A DNA stretch of 28,224 nucleotides, taken from assembly GCA_964601515.1 (NCBI GenBank), contig CAZRNU010000026.1, positions 1-28,224 on the forward strand, given 5' to 3'. The notes beneath the pieces were generated by a model. It worked only from the letters and a program-made list of their open reading frames with translations. It had not been told where the DNA came from and searched no databases. The position numbers and the translations under genes are program-made. Origin of the DNA: PWND01 sp964601515. Its GTDB lineage: Bacteria > Bacteroidota > Bacteroidia > Bacteroidales > UBA7960. Below, one piece after another: positions 7,134 to 16,380 of the stretch (the stretch's first letter is position 1; the number at the start of each line of letters is the position of its first letter).

Positions 7134-9434
7134 ATGTCAATAAACATGAGTAAAAATAACATAATATTAAAGTTTATTATAAATGGATTTCTGCTCGGAT
7201 TAACTTTCCCGATTATTGCAGTCATTATTGAGATTTTCATAAATGATCTAAGTTTAAACTTTGAAAATTTGGCAAGTTTGTTCAAAAATAATCCGGCTTT
7301 ATGGATCATTAACTTGGCACCTTTTGTAATAGCATTTACCGGATATTGGATTGGAAACAAGTTTTCGTTAAAGAATAAAGAAATTATTCAATATGCTGAA
7401 AATGAAAAAAATAAAGCAGAAATTATTCTATCATTCACAGAAAAACTTGCAGAAGGAGATATTGATGTTCAGTATTCTGCTATAGATAAAGACTTGAATA
7501 TTGATGAAATTGGGCAATCACTAATAAAACTTCGAAATAATCTAAAAAAGAGCAAGGAAGAAGCAGAGCAAAGAGAAAAGGAAGAACACCAAAGAAACTG
7601 GGTTAATGAAGGCCTCGCAAAATTTGGAGATATTGCCAGACAAAATAATGATAATATCCAAAACCTATCATACAATTTAATTTCTAACCTTGTAAATTAT
7701 CTTGATGCAAAAATTGGAGGTGTATTCCTACTCAACGATGATAATCCTAATGAAAAGTTTTTTGAACTTACCGGATGTTATGCTTTTAATAGGAAAAAGT
7801 TTCTTGAAAAAAGAATTGAATGGGAAGAAGGGCTTATTGGTGCTTGTGGAATTGAATTGGAAACAATATACCTTACCGATATTCCGGAAAATCATATGAT
7901 GATTACAAGTGGTTTAGGAGAAACTAAGCCGCGCGCATTGCTTTTAATCCCATTAAAAGTAAATGATATTATATATGGCGTAATTGAAATTGCGTCTCTA
8001 AAACCTTTTGCAATATATCAAATTGAGTTTGTTGAAAAACTTGCCGAAACTATTGCATCTGTAATATCAAGTGCAAAAACTAACCTTAATACAGCAAAGC
8101 TGCTTCATGAATCACAAGAAAAAGAGAAAAAGCTAAGAGTCGCAGAGGAAGAAATGCGAAACAATATGGAAGAGCTCAACATTGCAAAAGAAGAAGCTGC
8201 TCGCCAAGGAGAAATGCTCGCAAATTTCACAAATGCAGTAAACCATACTCTTGTTAGGGCCGAATATGATACTCATGGAAACTTAATTTATGCAAATACT
8301 AGGTTCCTAAATAAGCTTGGTTACACAAGCAACAGAGAAATTGAAGGCAAACATATATCCATTTTCATTAATGAAAAGGATAAGGATTGGTTTTTTAAAA
8401 TTTGGGACGAACTCTCAAAAGGAGGTAAACACTTTGAAGGTGATATGAAACATGTAACCAAGCAAGGAAGAGATTTTTGGTCAATGGCTACCTATACTTG
8501 TGTTAGAAATCCTGATGGGACAATCGAAAAAATCCTATTTCTTGGTATTGATATTACCGAACAGAAAAAACAAAATCTTGATTATGAAGGTCAAATTGAT
8601 GCCTTAAATATGGCAAACCTAAAAGCTAGCTTTGCCCCTGAAGGTGAATTTTTGGATGCAAACAAAAAGTTTCTTGATACTCTACAGCTTATTCCTAAAG
8701 ACATTAAAGAAAAAAGCATCTTTGACTTAGTAAAAGGTCACAGCATAAAAAATTTTAGTTCAATTTGGAAAGATATTCTTGGTGGAATTCCTTTTGAAAG
8801 TCAACTTCAGTTTAAACTGGATGAAGAAAATGAAAAATGGTTGCATGGAACATTTACAGCAGTGAGAGATATGTATGGTGATGTTGCAAAGGTAATTTAT
8901 TTGGCTTCAGATATTACTGAAAGAAAGCTCATTGAAATTGAAAACATAAAACAAACGGATCAGCTTAAAAAACAAGAAGAACAATTACTAAAACAGCAAG
9001 GACAAATTAAAGAACAACACGAGGAGTTTAAAAAACAAACTGAAAAAAACATTCAAGACATACAACTTGAAAAAGAGAGAAATGAAAAAACTCTTGAAGG
9101 TGCGCTTGATGCTATCGTTACTATTAATCATAATGAAGACATCGAACTATTCAATAACGCTGCAGAAGAACTTTGGAAATTAAATAAAAATGATGTTTTA
9201 GGAAAACATGTTAGAACAATTTTACCTCCAAAATACAGTAATGTAAAAACTGGAGAAGTGACCAACTTTCTTCAATCGCCGGAAAATTATCTAATTGGGA
9301 AAAGAACAGAGGTAAATATCGTAGATAGTAATGGAGAGGAAATTCCGGTATTACTAACTCTTTCAGGAGTAAAGGTAGGTGGAAAACAAACCTATACAGC
9401 CTTTATTCAAAACATTTCTGTTGAACTATTCTAA
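7134..9434 (+). CDS. Membrane-anchored GAF/PAS sensor protein without kinase domain
   Basis: A 766-residue sensor. Two hydrophobic segments (about 11-36 and 52-72) form an N-terminal hairpin in the inner membrane with little periplasmic loop. Then come a HAMP-like helical linker (about 85-150), a GAF domain (about 165-305), coiled coil (about 305-360), PAS (about 370-480), PAS (about 480-600), a Gln/Lys-rich coiled coil (about 600-650) and a last PAS (about 655-765) that ends at the stop codon. No H-box, HATPase, GGDEF, EAL, receptor hairpin or DNA-binding motif is visible, so the output is unclear; it may pass its signal by contact with a neighbouring kinase. A second ATG four codons later (7146) is an alternative start. 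It is divergent from the response regulator and converges with the next hybrid kinase, overlapping stop codon to stop codon. The stop follows a complete PAS core, which argues against a recent truncation. Confidence 0.85.
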   Translation: MSINMSKNNIILKFIINGFLLGLTFPIIAVIIEIFINDLSLNFENLASLFKNNPALWIINLAPFVIAFTGYWIGNKFSLKNKEIIQYAENEKNKAEIILSFTEKLAEGDIDVQYSAIDKDLNIDEIGQSLIKLRNNLKKSKEEAEQREKEEHQRNWVNEGLAKFGDIARQNNDNIQNLSYNLISNLVNYLDAKIGGVFLLNDDNPNEKFFELTGCYAFNRKKFLEKRIEWEEGLIGACGIELETIYLTDIPENHMMITSGLGETKPRALLLIPLKVNDIIYGVIEIASLKPFAIYQIEFVEKLAETIASVISSAKTNLNTAKLLHESQEKEKKLRVAEEEMRNNMEELNIAKEEAARQGEMLANFTNAVNHTLVRAEYDTHGNLIYANTRFLNKLGYTSNREIEGKHISIFINEKDKDWFFKIWDELSKGGKHFEGDMKHVTKQGRDFWSMATYTCVRNPDGTIEKILFLGIDITEQKKQNLDYEGQIDALNMANLKASFAPEGEFLDANKKFLDTLQLIPKDIKEKSIFDLVKGHSIKNFSSIWKDILGGIPFESQLQFKLDEENEKWLHGTFTAVRDMYGDVAKVIYLASDITERKLIEIENIKQTDQLKKQEEQLLKQQGQIKEQHEEFKKQTEKNIQDIQLEKERNEKTLEGALDAIVTINHNEDIELFNNAAEELWKLNKNDVLGKHVRTILPPKYSNVKTGEVTNFLQSPENYLIGKRTEVNIVDSNGEEIPVLLTLSGVKVGGKQTYTAFIQNISVELF

Positions 9435-12400
9435 TTCTCGTTTTGTTTGTTTGAATTTTTCAACTCCCTCGATGACTTATTAAGGTAATTTATATTTATA
9501 TGCTGTTTAAATGCCTCATACCTCCTGGCAAGCATTGGCATCATACCGGCTGCTTTCTGGTTTTGATTTACTTTTAAGTACTTGTCTATCTGCCTGGCAG
9601 TTTCATGTATCTGCGATGCTCCAATATTGCCGCTTAAACCCTTTACAGTCATTACAACAAGCTTCAATGAATGGAAATCATTCATTTCAATAGCATTAAT
9701 CCATCTTTTATAGATATTTTCCATATCTGAAATAAACGATGAAAATATTTCAACTAAACTAAAATCGCTGTCTTTAACTTGTTTTGTAATCGCTTTTAAT
9801 GTGTTTGGATTCAAAACAGGCAAATTATCAATATCAACTGCGTCAATTAACTCTAGCTCTTTTCTTAACTGCTTATCTTTATTAACACCAAGCCAATAAG
9901 ACAGTTTTTTCTCAAGTTCGTCAAGCTTAACAGGCTTTGAAAGAACATCATCCATTCCTACTGATTTATATCGCTCTATGTCTTGTTTGTCGACATTGGC
10001 AGTAAGACCAATTATTGGCGGTATATTACTAAAGTTTTGCTTTAATAGCTTTGTTGCCTCTTCACCATCCATAACAGGCATATTAATATCCATAAGAATC
10101 AAATCAAACTTAATTTTACCAAAAATATCAAAGGCATTAATTTCTGATTCCTGATATATTTCCAAAGCTTTGTTACCATTTTCTGCAACTACAACTATGC
10201 AGCCAAGTTTCTCCAACATCAGGGTAAGTACCTTCTGATTTACTACCTTATCTTCAACCAACAATAAGGAGCTGCCTGTAATATCCTCTAAATCTATCCC
10301 TTGAACAAGTTCTTCCATTGCCTCGTCTTGTTTATGTTCATTTATATCTTGATCTAACATACTCCTGAACGTAAACCAAAACTTAGAGCCTTCTCCGGGC
10401 TTACTTATAACACCTATTTCACCTCCTAAAAGATCGGTAAGATGCTTGCTAATTGCTAATCCCAGCCCTGACCCTGTAGATTTTTTTGAAACATTTGATT
10501 GTATTTGAGAAAAACTCTTAAATAACTTTGGAATATCCTTTTCGTCAATACCAATGCCTGAATCTTTTATTTCAATTTTGATTATATAATCATTTTCTGC
10601 TATCTTTTCTACCAACGATATTTTCAGCATCACATCTCCTTCTTCAGTAAACTTTATAGCATTTGTCATTAAATTCGAAATAATTTGCATCAAACGTTTG
10701 TCATCGGAAATAATTTCTTCAGGAAGATTATCAGGAATATCATAAAATATTTCTATACCCTTAGCATTTGCCTGAGGATTGAAAATAAGCTTAACAGAAT
10801 CCAACATTTCGTATAAAGAAAACTTCTCAGGTGACAAACTCATTTTTCCTGCTTCAATTCTTGATATATCCAAAATATCGTTTATTAAATTCATAATAGA
10901 ATCTGCCGAGGTCATTATGGTTTTGCACATCTGCCTCTGATCGTTTGGCATTTCAGATTTTAAAAGCAGGTCAGACATGCCAACTATACTGCTTAAAGGA
11001 TTCCTGATTTCATGGCTTATATTAGCAAAAAACTGCTGCTTAATATCTGCTGTTTTCCTAGCTATTTCAATATCTTGTCTTAATTGTTCAGATTGCTTCT
11101 GCAAAGTAATATCCTGTATAGTAAGAAACATTTTATCAGGTTTGCCTGATGTATCGAATTCAATTTTCCCTATTGAATGTAAATATTTTGTATTGTTATT
11201 CTTGTCAACAATTCGGTATTCTATAGAAAACTTATTTCTTTTATTACTTAAAACATCATCTCGATAACTTTTGTATCTGGGTCTGTCATCCTGATGAATT
11301 AAATGCAAAAACTTTTCATCATTTAGTTCGTTTACATCATTAGATTCTACTCCTAAAATTCTACTAAAAGTATCATTAAAATTGTAGGTTCGTGTCTTAA
11401 AATCTATTTCACAAGTTCCAAGGCCTGCTATAAGTTGAGCTTCCTCCAACCTTTCCCTATTAGCAATCAGCTCTTGTTGTATAAATCGCTTTTGTGTAAT
11501 ATCTTCGCTTACAATTAGGAAATTTGTTAAAATTCCATCCTCATTCCTAATTGGAGATATAGTTACATGCTCCCAGTAATTTGTTTTGTCTTTTCGTTGA
11601 TTTTCCCATTCTCCTTCCCATACTTTGCCTTCTAATATATGCTCCCATATTTCATTAAGTAGCTTCTCATTGTTTTTTAGAGGATTAAAGTTTTGAAAAC
11701 GCTTTCCGATGTTATCTTCATAACTAAAACCTGAGGTTTCAACATATTTGTGGTTAACAAACTCTACAAACCCTTCTTTATTGAAAATTATAACAATATT
11801 TGCACTCTGCTCAACAGCTGCTGAAAACTTCCTTAAAGTTTCTTCCCAAATTACTTTTACTGTTATTTCCCTAACGACAACAGTAATACCTGAAATCTCT
11901 CCATGCAAATTTTTCCTTAGCGATGTCTTTAAATTAAAATAATGCTTGGGGTTATCAAACGGCAATCCGAATTCAAATTCTTGGGGTTTTTCAGATTGTA
12001 TCAGCTTGTTTAATCCTTTATCCAGCAATCTTGCAATTTCCTCAGGAAATAAATTGGAAAAATTATTTCCATTTATCTTTTCCAACTTTATAACTTCAGA
12101 TATTTCAGGTTTTATTTTTGAATGGATATGCGTAACCACACCATTTTTATCAAGCGAAATTACAATATCGTCAATCGATTCAAGGGTTGTCCTAAATATT
12201 TCTTTTGCTTCAAATAGTTCTTTCTTTGATTTGTGTCTGTATATTGCTATATCTATTGCCGAATGAAGAATTCTTCCGTCAAACGGTTTAATAATAAAAC
12301 CATTTGGGTCAATCTTCATTAGTCTGGAAATAACACTTTTCTCGCTGCTTGAAGTAATAAATACAACAGGAGAATCATTAAACTTTAAAATAATTTCTGC

Positions 12401-12601
12401 AGCCTCTATACCGTCAATCTCCTCTCCAAGGCATACATCCATTAAAATAAGGTCGGGCTTAACCTCATGAGCAATATTAATAGCCTCCTCGCATGTATGA
12501 GCTTTAACAACAACTTCTAATTTAGCTTTTGCCAACTCACTCTCAATCAGATTGATTGTTAAAATATCACTACCAACTATTAATACTCTTTTTGCCTGCA
12601 T
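9431..12601 (-). CDS. Hybrid histidine kinase REC-PAS-PAS-PAS-HisKA-HATPase-REC with degenerate HPt
   Basis: A 1056-residue cytoplasmic phosphorelay protein. It starts with a receiver (1-120: Asp55 in LMDVCLG, Thr83, Lys105 in IIKPFD), followed by three PAS domains (about 135-250, 255-380, 385-505). HisKA has His530 in NISHEIRNPLSS. The HATPase has N-box SNLMTNAIKF, G1 DSGIGI and G2 GSGLGLAI. A second receiver (about 785-915) has Asp838 in LMDINMPVMDG and Lys in LSKPVK. The last ~100 residues match an HPt fold (KGLSGNIGA), but the position of the phospho-accepting histidine is Met984 (VVMTVKG), so this HPt should be unable to carry phosphate. The N-terminal receiver makes it a likely target of another kinase as well as a kinase itself. 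An intact HPt gene ends 13 bp upstream on the same strand, almost certainly in the same operon. The 3' end overlaps the stop codon of the convergent sensor gene. Confidence 0.94.
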   Translation of the reverse strand: MQAKRVLIVGSDILTINLIESELAKAKLEVVVKAHTCEEAINIAHEVKPDLILMDVCLGEEIDGIEAAEIILKFNDSPVVFITSSSEKSVISRLMKIDPNGFIIKPFDGRILHSAIDIAIYRHKSKKELFEAKEIFRTTLESIDDIVISLDKNGVVTHIHSKIKPEISEVIKLEKINGNNFSNLFPEEIARLLDKGLNKLIQSEKPQEFEFGLPFDNPKHYFNLKTSLRKNLHGEISGITVVVREITVKVIWEETLRKFSAAVEQSANIVIIFNKEGFVEFVNHKYVETSGFSYEDNIGKRFQNFNPLKNNEKLLNEIWEHILEGKVWEGEWENQRKDKTNYWEHVTISPIRNEDGILTNFLIVSEDITQKRFIQQELIANRERLEEAQLIAGLGTCEIDFKTRTYNFNDTFSRILGVESNDVNELNDEKFLHLIHQDDRPRYKSYRDDVLSNKRNKFSIEYRIVDKNNNTKYLHSIGKIEFDTSGKPDKMFLTIQDITLQKQSEQLRQDIEIARKTADIKQQFFANISHEIRNPLSSIVGMSDLLLKSEMPNDQRQMCKTIMTSADSIMNLINDILDISRIEAGKMSLSPEKFSLYEMLDSVKLIFNPQANAKGIEIFYDIPDNLPEEIISDDKRLMQIISNLMTNAIKFTEEGDVMLKISLVEKIAENDYIIKIEIKDSGIGIDEKDIPKLFKSFSQIQSNVSKKSTGSGLGLAISKHLTDLLGGEIGVISKPGEGSKFWFTFRSMLDQDINEHKQDEAMEELVQGIDLEDITGSSLLLVEDKVVNQKVLTLMLEKLGCIVVVAENGNKALEIYQESEINAFDIFGKIKFDLILMDINMPVMDGEEATKLLKQNFSNIPPIIGLTANVDKQDIERYKSVGMDDVLSKPVKLDELEKKLSYWLGVNKDKQLRKELELIDAVDIDNLPVLNPNTLKAITKQVKDSDFSLVEIFSSFISDMENIYKRWINAIEMNDFHSLKLVVMTVKGLSGNIGASQIHETARQIDKYLKVNQNQKAAGMMPMLARRYEAFKQHININYLNKSSRELKNSNKQNEN

Positions 12602-12614
12602 TATAAATGCTATA

Positions 12615-13001
12615 TTAACTATTAATTACTTCCTTTGCTTTTTCTACAAACTGTTCATATAATGCATTGATATGGTCCAACAACTTATATGCTTCATCAA
12701 AATTTCCGGCTTTTGCCAATTTTTCCATATCTACAGCTAATGTCTTTAATTGAGTTGCCCCAATAGTTGCAGTTATTCCACTCAATCCATGTGCGCTTTT
12801 CAAAAACTTATCTCTATCATTATTATCTACCGCATCAAATAACTCATTGATTTGTTCTTCTGCTTCCGGGAAAAAAGAATCAAACAAATCACTTAAAATT
12901 TCCAAATTACCTCCTGCGTGATGCTTAAGCATTTCTATTGTTTCAATATCTACAACAGGTATTGAGTTATACTTTTCCGAACCCGTTTCTTGATAAGTCA
13001 T
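12615..13001 (-). CDS. Stand-alone HPt phosphotransfer protein
   Basis: A 128-residue helical protein matching the HPt family: a helical bundle with the motif SAHGLSGITATIGA, placing the phospho-accepting histidine at residue 71. The usual H-x-L-K-G reads H-G-L-S-G, so the lysine is replaced by serine, but the glycine and the IGA helix cap are kept. HPt proteins relay phosphate between receivers. It precedes the 1056-residue hybrid kinase by 13 bp on the same strand, so the two are probably cotranscribed and act together, all the more because the kinase's own HPt lacks the histidine. The N-terminal ~18 residues are a short polar extension before the fold. Confidence 0.88.
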   Translation of the reverse strand: MTYQETGSEKYNSIPVVDIETIEMLKHHAGGNLEILSDLFDSFFPEAEEQINELFDAVDNNDRDKFLKSAHGLSGITATIGATQLKTLAVDMEKLAKAGNFDEAYKLLDHINALYEQFVEKAKEVINS

Positions 13002-13106
13002 AATTAAAAGGTTTTTATTAGGTTTTTGTATTTGCCGATTTTGAACTGTTTAAACAAGAGCATTCCTTACAAAACCAACAGTTAAAAGTAATATGATTAA
13101 AACAAA

Positions 13107-13134
13107 AAAAAGTCAGTGTTAATACTGACTTTTT
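13107..13134 (-). terminator. Rho-independent terminator after the coiled-coil gene
   Basis: An 11-bp perfect stem (AAAAAGTCAGT, loop of 6, ACTGACTTTTT). On the minus strand it is followed by a run of T, 63 bp beyond the stop codon at 13197. It separates this gene from the HPt-kinase operon downstream. The stem also has T residues on its plus-strand side. Confidence 0.8.
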
Positions 13135-13196
13135 GCTAAAAATTTAAAAATACAGCCTAACTATTCAAAATATAGATGTAACATAAACATATTTAT

Positions 13197-14756
13197 TTAA
13201 ACCTCAATATTTCTGACTTTTAACAATGCATCCTTACTTCCCGAAATTGTTTCCTCAATAAACTCTTTATTTGTCAAACATTTTTGAACAATCTCGTTGT
13301 GCAAAATTTTCAAATTCGCATAATTATTGGTTATTTTATCCATCAAATCAAAAACTGATAAGGAATTAGAATTGTTATTGATTTTAGTGGCTCCTCCTGA
13401 TATTATTGAATTAAGTTCTTCTAATGTTGATTCAAATATTTTTTTCAAACTACCTTTATTAAAATGATTTTCTGCAAATACTTTTAAAAGTTGCTGTGAC
13501 TTTCTTGCTATTTTTTCTTCCGGATTATTCAAAAAATCTTCAGCAATAATCTTATTTATCATCATTTGTTCAACAGCATTCTCCATTGCATCAATATCAT
13601 TCAACCTATCACGTAATGCTTCCGTAACATTAAATGCCTTATTGATATCCTCTTCCAAAAACTGCTGCTTAGACTTTAACTTCAATATGTGTTGTTGTAA
13701 ATCATTTATATTTTCTGTTAAAAGATTGATGTCTGCAACTTTCTCTGTATCTTTAAATCCCAGAAAGCTATAATTTATCTTATTGATTTCAAAAACTTTA
13801 TTACTGAATTCAACTAACATTTCAGACAACTTATAAAACCTTGATTTAAAATCTTCAAGAACATTAACGGCATTACCATTTAGATTCAAAGAATGATTAT
13901 TATAATTTCCACAAAATTCAAAATTATTCAATTCATCCTCTTTTGAAATCCCTTTATGCTTATTATTATTGATGTTTTGAACTGGATTCGTTAAACTTAT
14001 AATTGACGATAAATTTGAATTAATCTCACGACTTATTGAAGAACAACTTTCTACAAGATTACAAACAAATTGGCTATTTTCATTTTGACTGTAATAGTAT
14101 TCTGAAAGCAAAGAAACATTATTTATTGCTTTATCCAGCATTCTAAGAATTAATGGAAACATATCGTTGTTTAATAATTCCATTTCAGATTGAATTTTTG
14201 CACAATGCTTCTGTATGTTGTATATATTCTCCTCAAATAATGGAATGGAGGCGTGAATTTTTGCAAAAACTTTTTCGATTCGACTTGAATCTTCTGCAGA
14301 GAATCCTTTTATATATTTGTCAAATAATGTATTTGTAAGCTTAATCTCAGAACTTAAATTTTTTATTTCAATAATGTTTGTAGAATAGTTTTTAAGCGGC
14401 AATTGTTGAAGTCCATAATTATTTTTTGATTTCTCAATTGATGAAATATTAAGATTCATATTATCTATCTTAATTTCAAGCTTCGCTCTTACTATCTCAA
14501 AATACGATTGTAGCTCTCTGAAATAAAATGTAATACCTTTTTTTTCATCAAAACTCTTGTTTATGTATACAAAATTTTTAGTTATAGACTTTAAGTGGTC
14601 TTTCTTATAATCCAAATCAGAAAAAGCTTTTTGCGCACTACCTATTAAGCTGATAATAGATGCTTCACATCTACTATTAACTATCTGTTTATCAGCAGTA
14701 TAATAATTCGTAATACCTCCTGACAAGTTCCTTTTGTCATTTTCTTCTATAGCCAT
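13197..14756 (-). CDS. Unrecognised coiled-coil protein
   Basis: A 519-residue protein I do not recognise. It starts at the ATG at 14756 (MAIEENDKRNLSGG). It is mostly alpha-helical and polar, with long heptad-like stretches (for example about 60-130, 140-200 and 340-420), a low-complexity Asn-rich segment near 258-285, and no hydrophobic stretch long enough for a membrane segment or signal peptide. I see no catalytic motif, and no receiver, HPt or chemoreceptor hairpin signature. It lies upstream of, and in the same direction as, the HPt-hybrid kinase operon, but a strong terminator (13107-13134) separates them. The neighbourhood allows a scaffold or partner role in signalling, but that is a guess from position alone. 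Confidence 0.7.
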   Translation of the reverse strand: MAIEENDKRNLSGGITNYYTADKQIVNSRCEASIISLIGSAQKAFSDLDYKKDHLKSITKNFVYINKSFDEKKGITFYFRELQSYFEIVRAKLEIKIDNMNLNISSIEKSKNNYGLQQLPLKNYSTNIIEIKNLSSEIKLTNTLFDKYIKGFSAEDSSRIEKVFAKIHASIPLFEENIYNIQKHCAKIQSEMELLNNDMFPLILRMLDKAINNVSLLSEYYYSQNENSQFVCNLVESCSSISREINSNLSSIISLTNPVQNINNNKHKGISKEDELNNFEFCGNYNNHSLNLNGNAVNVLEDFKSRFYKLSEMLVEFSNKVFEINKINYSFLGFKDTEKVADINLLTENINDLQQHILKLKSKQQFLEEDINKAFNVTEALRDRLNDIDAMENAVEQMMINKIIAEDFLNNPEEKIARKSQQLLKVFAENHFNKGSLKKIFESTLEELNSIISGGATKINNNSNSLSVFDLMDKITNNYANLKILHNEIVQKCLTNKEFIEETISGSKDALLKVRNIEV

Positions 14757-14816
14757 TTTTAGTAATCTTTAATTGATATTTTTTTGGCTTATCTATAAAT
14801 ATTCATATATAGGTAT

Positions 14817-14824
14817 CAAAATTA
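14817..14824 (-). promoter_or_regulatory. Possible -7 box of the coiled-coil gene
   Basis: On the minus strand this reads TAATTTTG, matching the Bacteroidota -7 consensus TAnnTTTG, about 60 bp before the ATG at 14756. No convincing -33 TTG box is seen at the usual distance, so this is tentative. The wider gap 14757-15142 (386 bp) between divergent genes holds this box, the opposite one at 15115, and otherwise AT-rich DNA with nothing else I can name. Confidence 0.35.
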
Positions 14825-15114
14825 TAATCATTAACAAACTTAAAAAACAGTGTTTTTACTTGAAAATTTGATACGTTTTTAAGTATTTCCCTTAGATTAT
14901 TTTCGTTAAGAATTAGTTTTATGTCATATAAACGAGTCAAAACTCCCTATTAAATTTTATCAACAATCATATCCTTAGCACATTGGTTGTTGAATATTGC
15001 CTCGGCCTAAGATGCTTTATTATAATATATATACAAGATTAACTGCTTTAAATATCCGGATTAAATACTTTTCACATGTGTAATTATTAGAGACAAAAAT
15101 TCACACTAAAAATT

Positions 15115-15122
15115 TAACTTTG
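15115..15122 (+). promoter_or_regulatory. Possible -7 box of the rRNA methyltransferase gene
   Basis: TAACTTTG matches the Bacteroidota -7 consensus TAnnTTTG and lies 20 bp before the ATG at 15143, a plausible distance for a short leader. No clear -33 element is visible upstream. Confidence 0.45.
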
Positions 15123-15142
15123 CGAGATTTAAAAATAGATAT

Positions 15143-16342
15143 ATGCAAAACATTCCTAAAGTAACAATCAAATCGGGAAAAGACGATGCGATTTTTCGTT
15201 TTCACCCTTGGGTTTTTAGTGGAGCAATAAAAAAAATTCAAGGCGCTGTTTACGACGGTCAAATAGTGCATGTCTACTCTAATAAAGACGAATACCTTGG
15301 CGCAGGTCATTATCAAGAATCTTCTATTGCTGTTAGAATACTTGCATTTTCTCCAGATCAGCCTAAAGATTTTGACGAAAAGTTTTTCTATGAAAAACTT
15401 AAAAGTGCTTATAATCTTAGACTTCAAACAAATTTAGCCGATTGCGAAACAACTAATGTTTACAGATTAATACATGGTGAGGGAGATAATTTGCCCGGAC
15501 TAATAATCGACTTTTACAATTTTAATATTGTTGTTCAATGCCACAGTATTGGAATGCACAAAAATATTATCAATATTTCTGAAGCTCTAAAAAAGTTATA
15601 TGGAAATTCTTTAAAGAGTATTTATGATAAAAGCCGTGAAACACTTCCCTCTGAATATTCAAACAATAACAAAACTGAAGGTTTTTTATTTGGCGATTCT
15701 GAAAGCGTTGAAGTACAGGAATATGGACATAAGTTTTTTATAGACTTCATAAACGGACAAAAAACAGGCTTCTTTATTGATCAAAGAGAAAATAGAAACC
15801 TTCTCAGCAAATATGCAAAAAACAAAAGCGTATTAAACACATACTGTTATTCAGGAGGATTTTCAATATATGCGCTAAAAGCAGGTGCATCTTTGGTTCA
15901 TTCGCTTGATAGTTCGAAAAAAGCCATGGAGCTTACTGATAAAAATGTTACTCTCAATTTCAATTCCGCAGAGAATCATAAAAGCATCATTGCAGACACT
16001 ATGGATTATCTAGAAAAACCTTTAACTGAATATGATGTTATAATACTCGACCCACCTGCATTTGCAAAACATGTTAATGTTAAACATAATGCTGTACAAG
16101 GGTATAAAAGATTAAATGCAAAGGCTATTTCTCAGATAAAATCAGGAGGATTCTTGTTTACATTCAGCTGTTCGCAGGTTGTTGACCTTCAGCTTTTTAG
16201 ATCAACCGTGATTTCGGCAGCAATTTCAGCCAGACGAAAAGCAAAAATAATTCACCAATTAACTCAACCCGCTGATCACCCTATAAATGCATTTCACCCG
16301 GAAGGATCATATTTAAAGGGATTGGTTCTTTATATTGAATAA
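15143..16342 (+). CDS. RlmI-like class I SAM-dependent rRNA (cytosine-C5) methyltransferase
   Basis: A 399-residue protein, close to the ~396 of E. coli RlmI. It has the family layout: an N-terminal PUA-like RNA-binding domain (about 1-75: HPWVFSGAI, then DEYLGAGHY and VRILAF), a central domain, and a Rossmann methyltransferase domain with the SAM-binding motif (NTYCYSGGFSIYAL) and the motif LDPPAFAKH with Asp303. A later Cys (FSCSQ) sits where this family has its catalytic cysteine. COG1092 members methylate 23S rRNA cytosine; the exact target site is inferred from the family and not shown by the sequence. The MATE gene follows after 38 bp in the same direction, so the two may be cotranscribed. 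Confidence 0.88.
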   Translation: MQNIPKVTIKSGKDDAIFRFHPWVFSGAIKKIQGAVYDGQIVHVYSNKDEYLGAGHYQESSIAVRILAFSPDQPKDFDEKFFYEKLKSAYNLRLQTNLADCETTNVYRLIHGEGDNLPGLIIDFYNFNIVVQCHSIGMHKNIINISEALKKLYGNSLKSIYDKSRETLPSEYSNNNKTEGFLFGDSESVEVQEYGHKFFIDFINGQKTGFFIDQRENRNLLSKYAKNKSVLNTYCYSGGFSIYALKAGASLVHSLDSSKKAMELTDKNVTLNFNSAENHKSIIADTMDYLEKPLTEYDVIILDPPAFAKHVNVKHNAVQGYKRLNAKAISQIKSGGFLFTFSCSQVVDLQLFRSTVISAAISARRKAKIIHQLTQPADHPINAFHPEGSYLKGLVLYIE

Positions 16343-16380
16343 TTGGAATTGATTGGAAATTGGGATAATAGTTTTATTTA

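Noticed and set aside
14757..15142. tRNA or small RNA gene in the 386-bp divergent gap
   Set aside because: No cloverleaf, conserved T-loop or strong hairpin with terminator is seen; the gap is plain AT-rich DNA with candidate promoter boxes.
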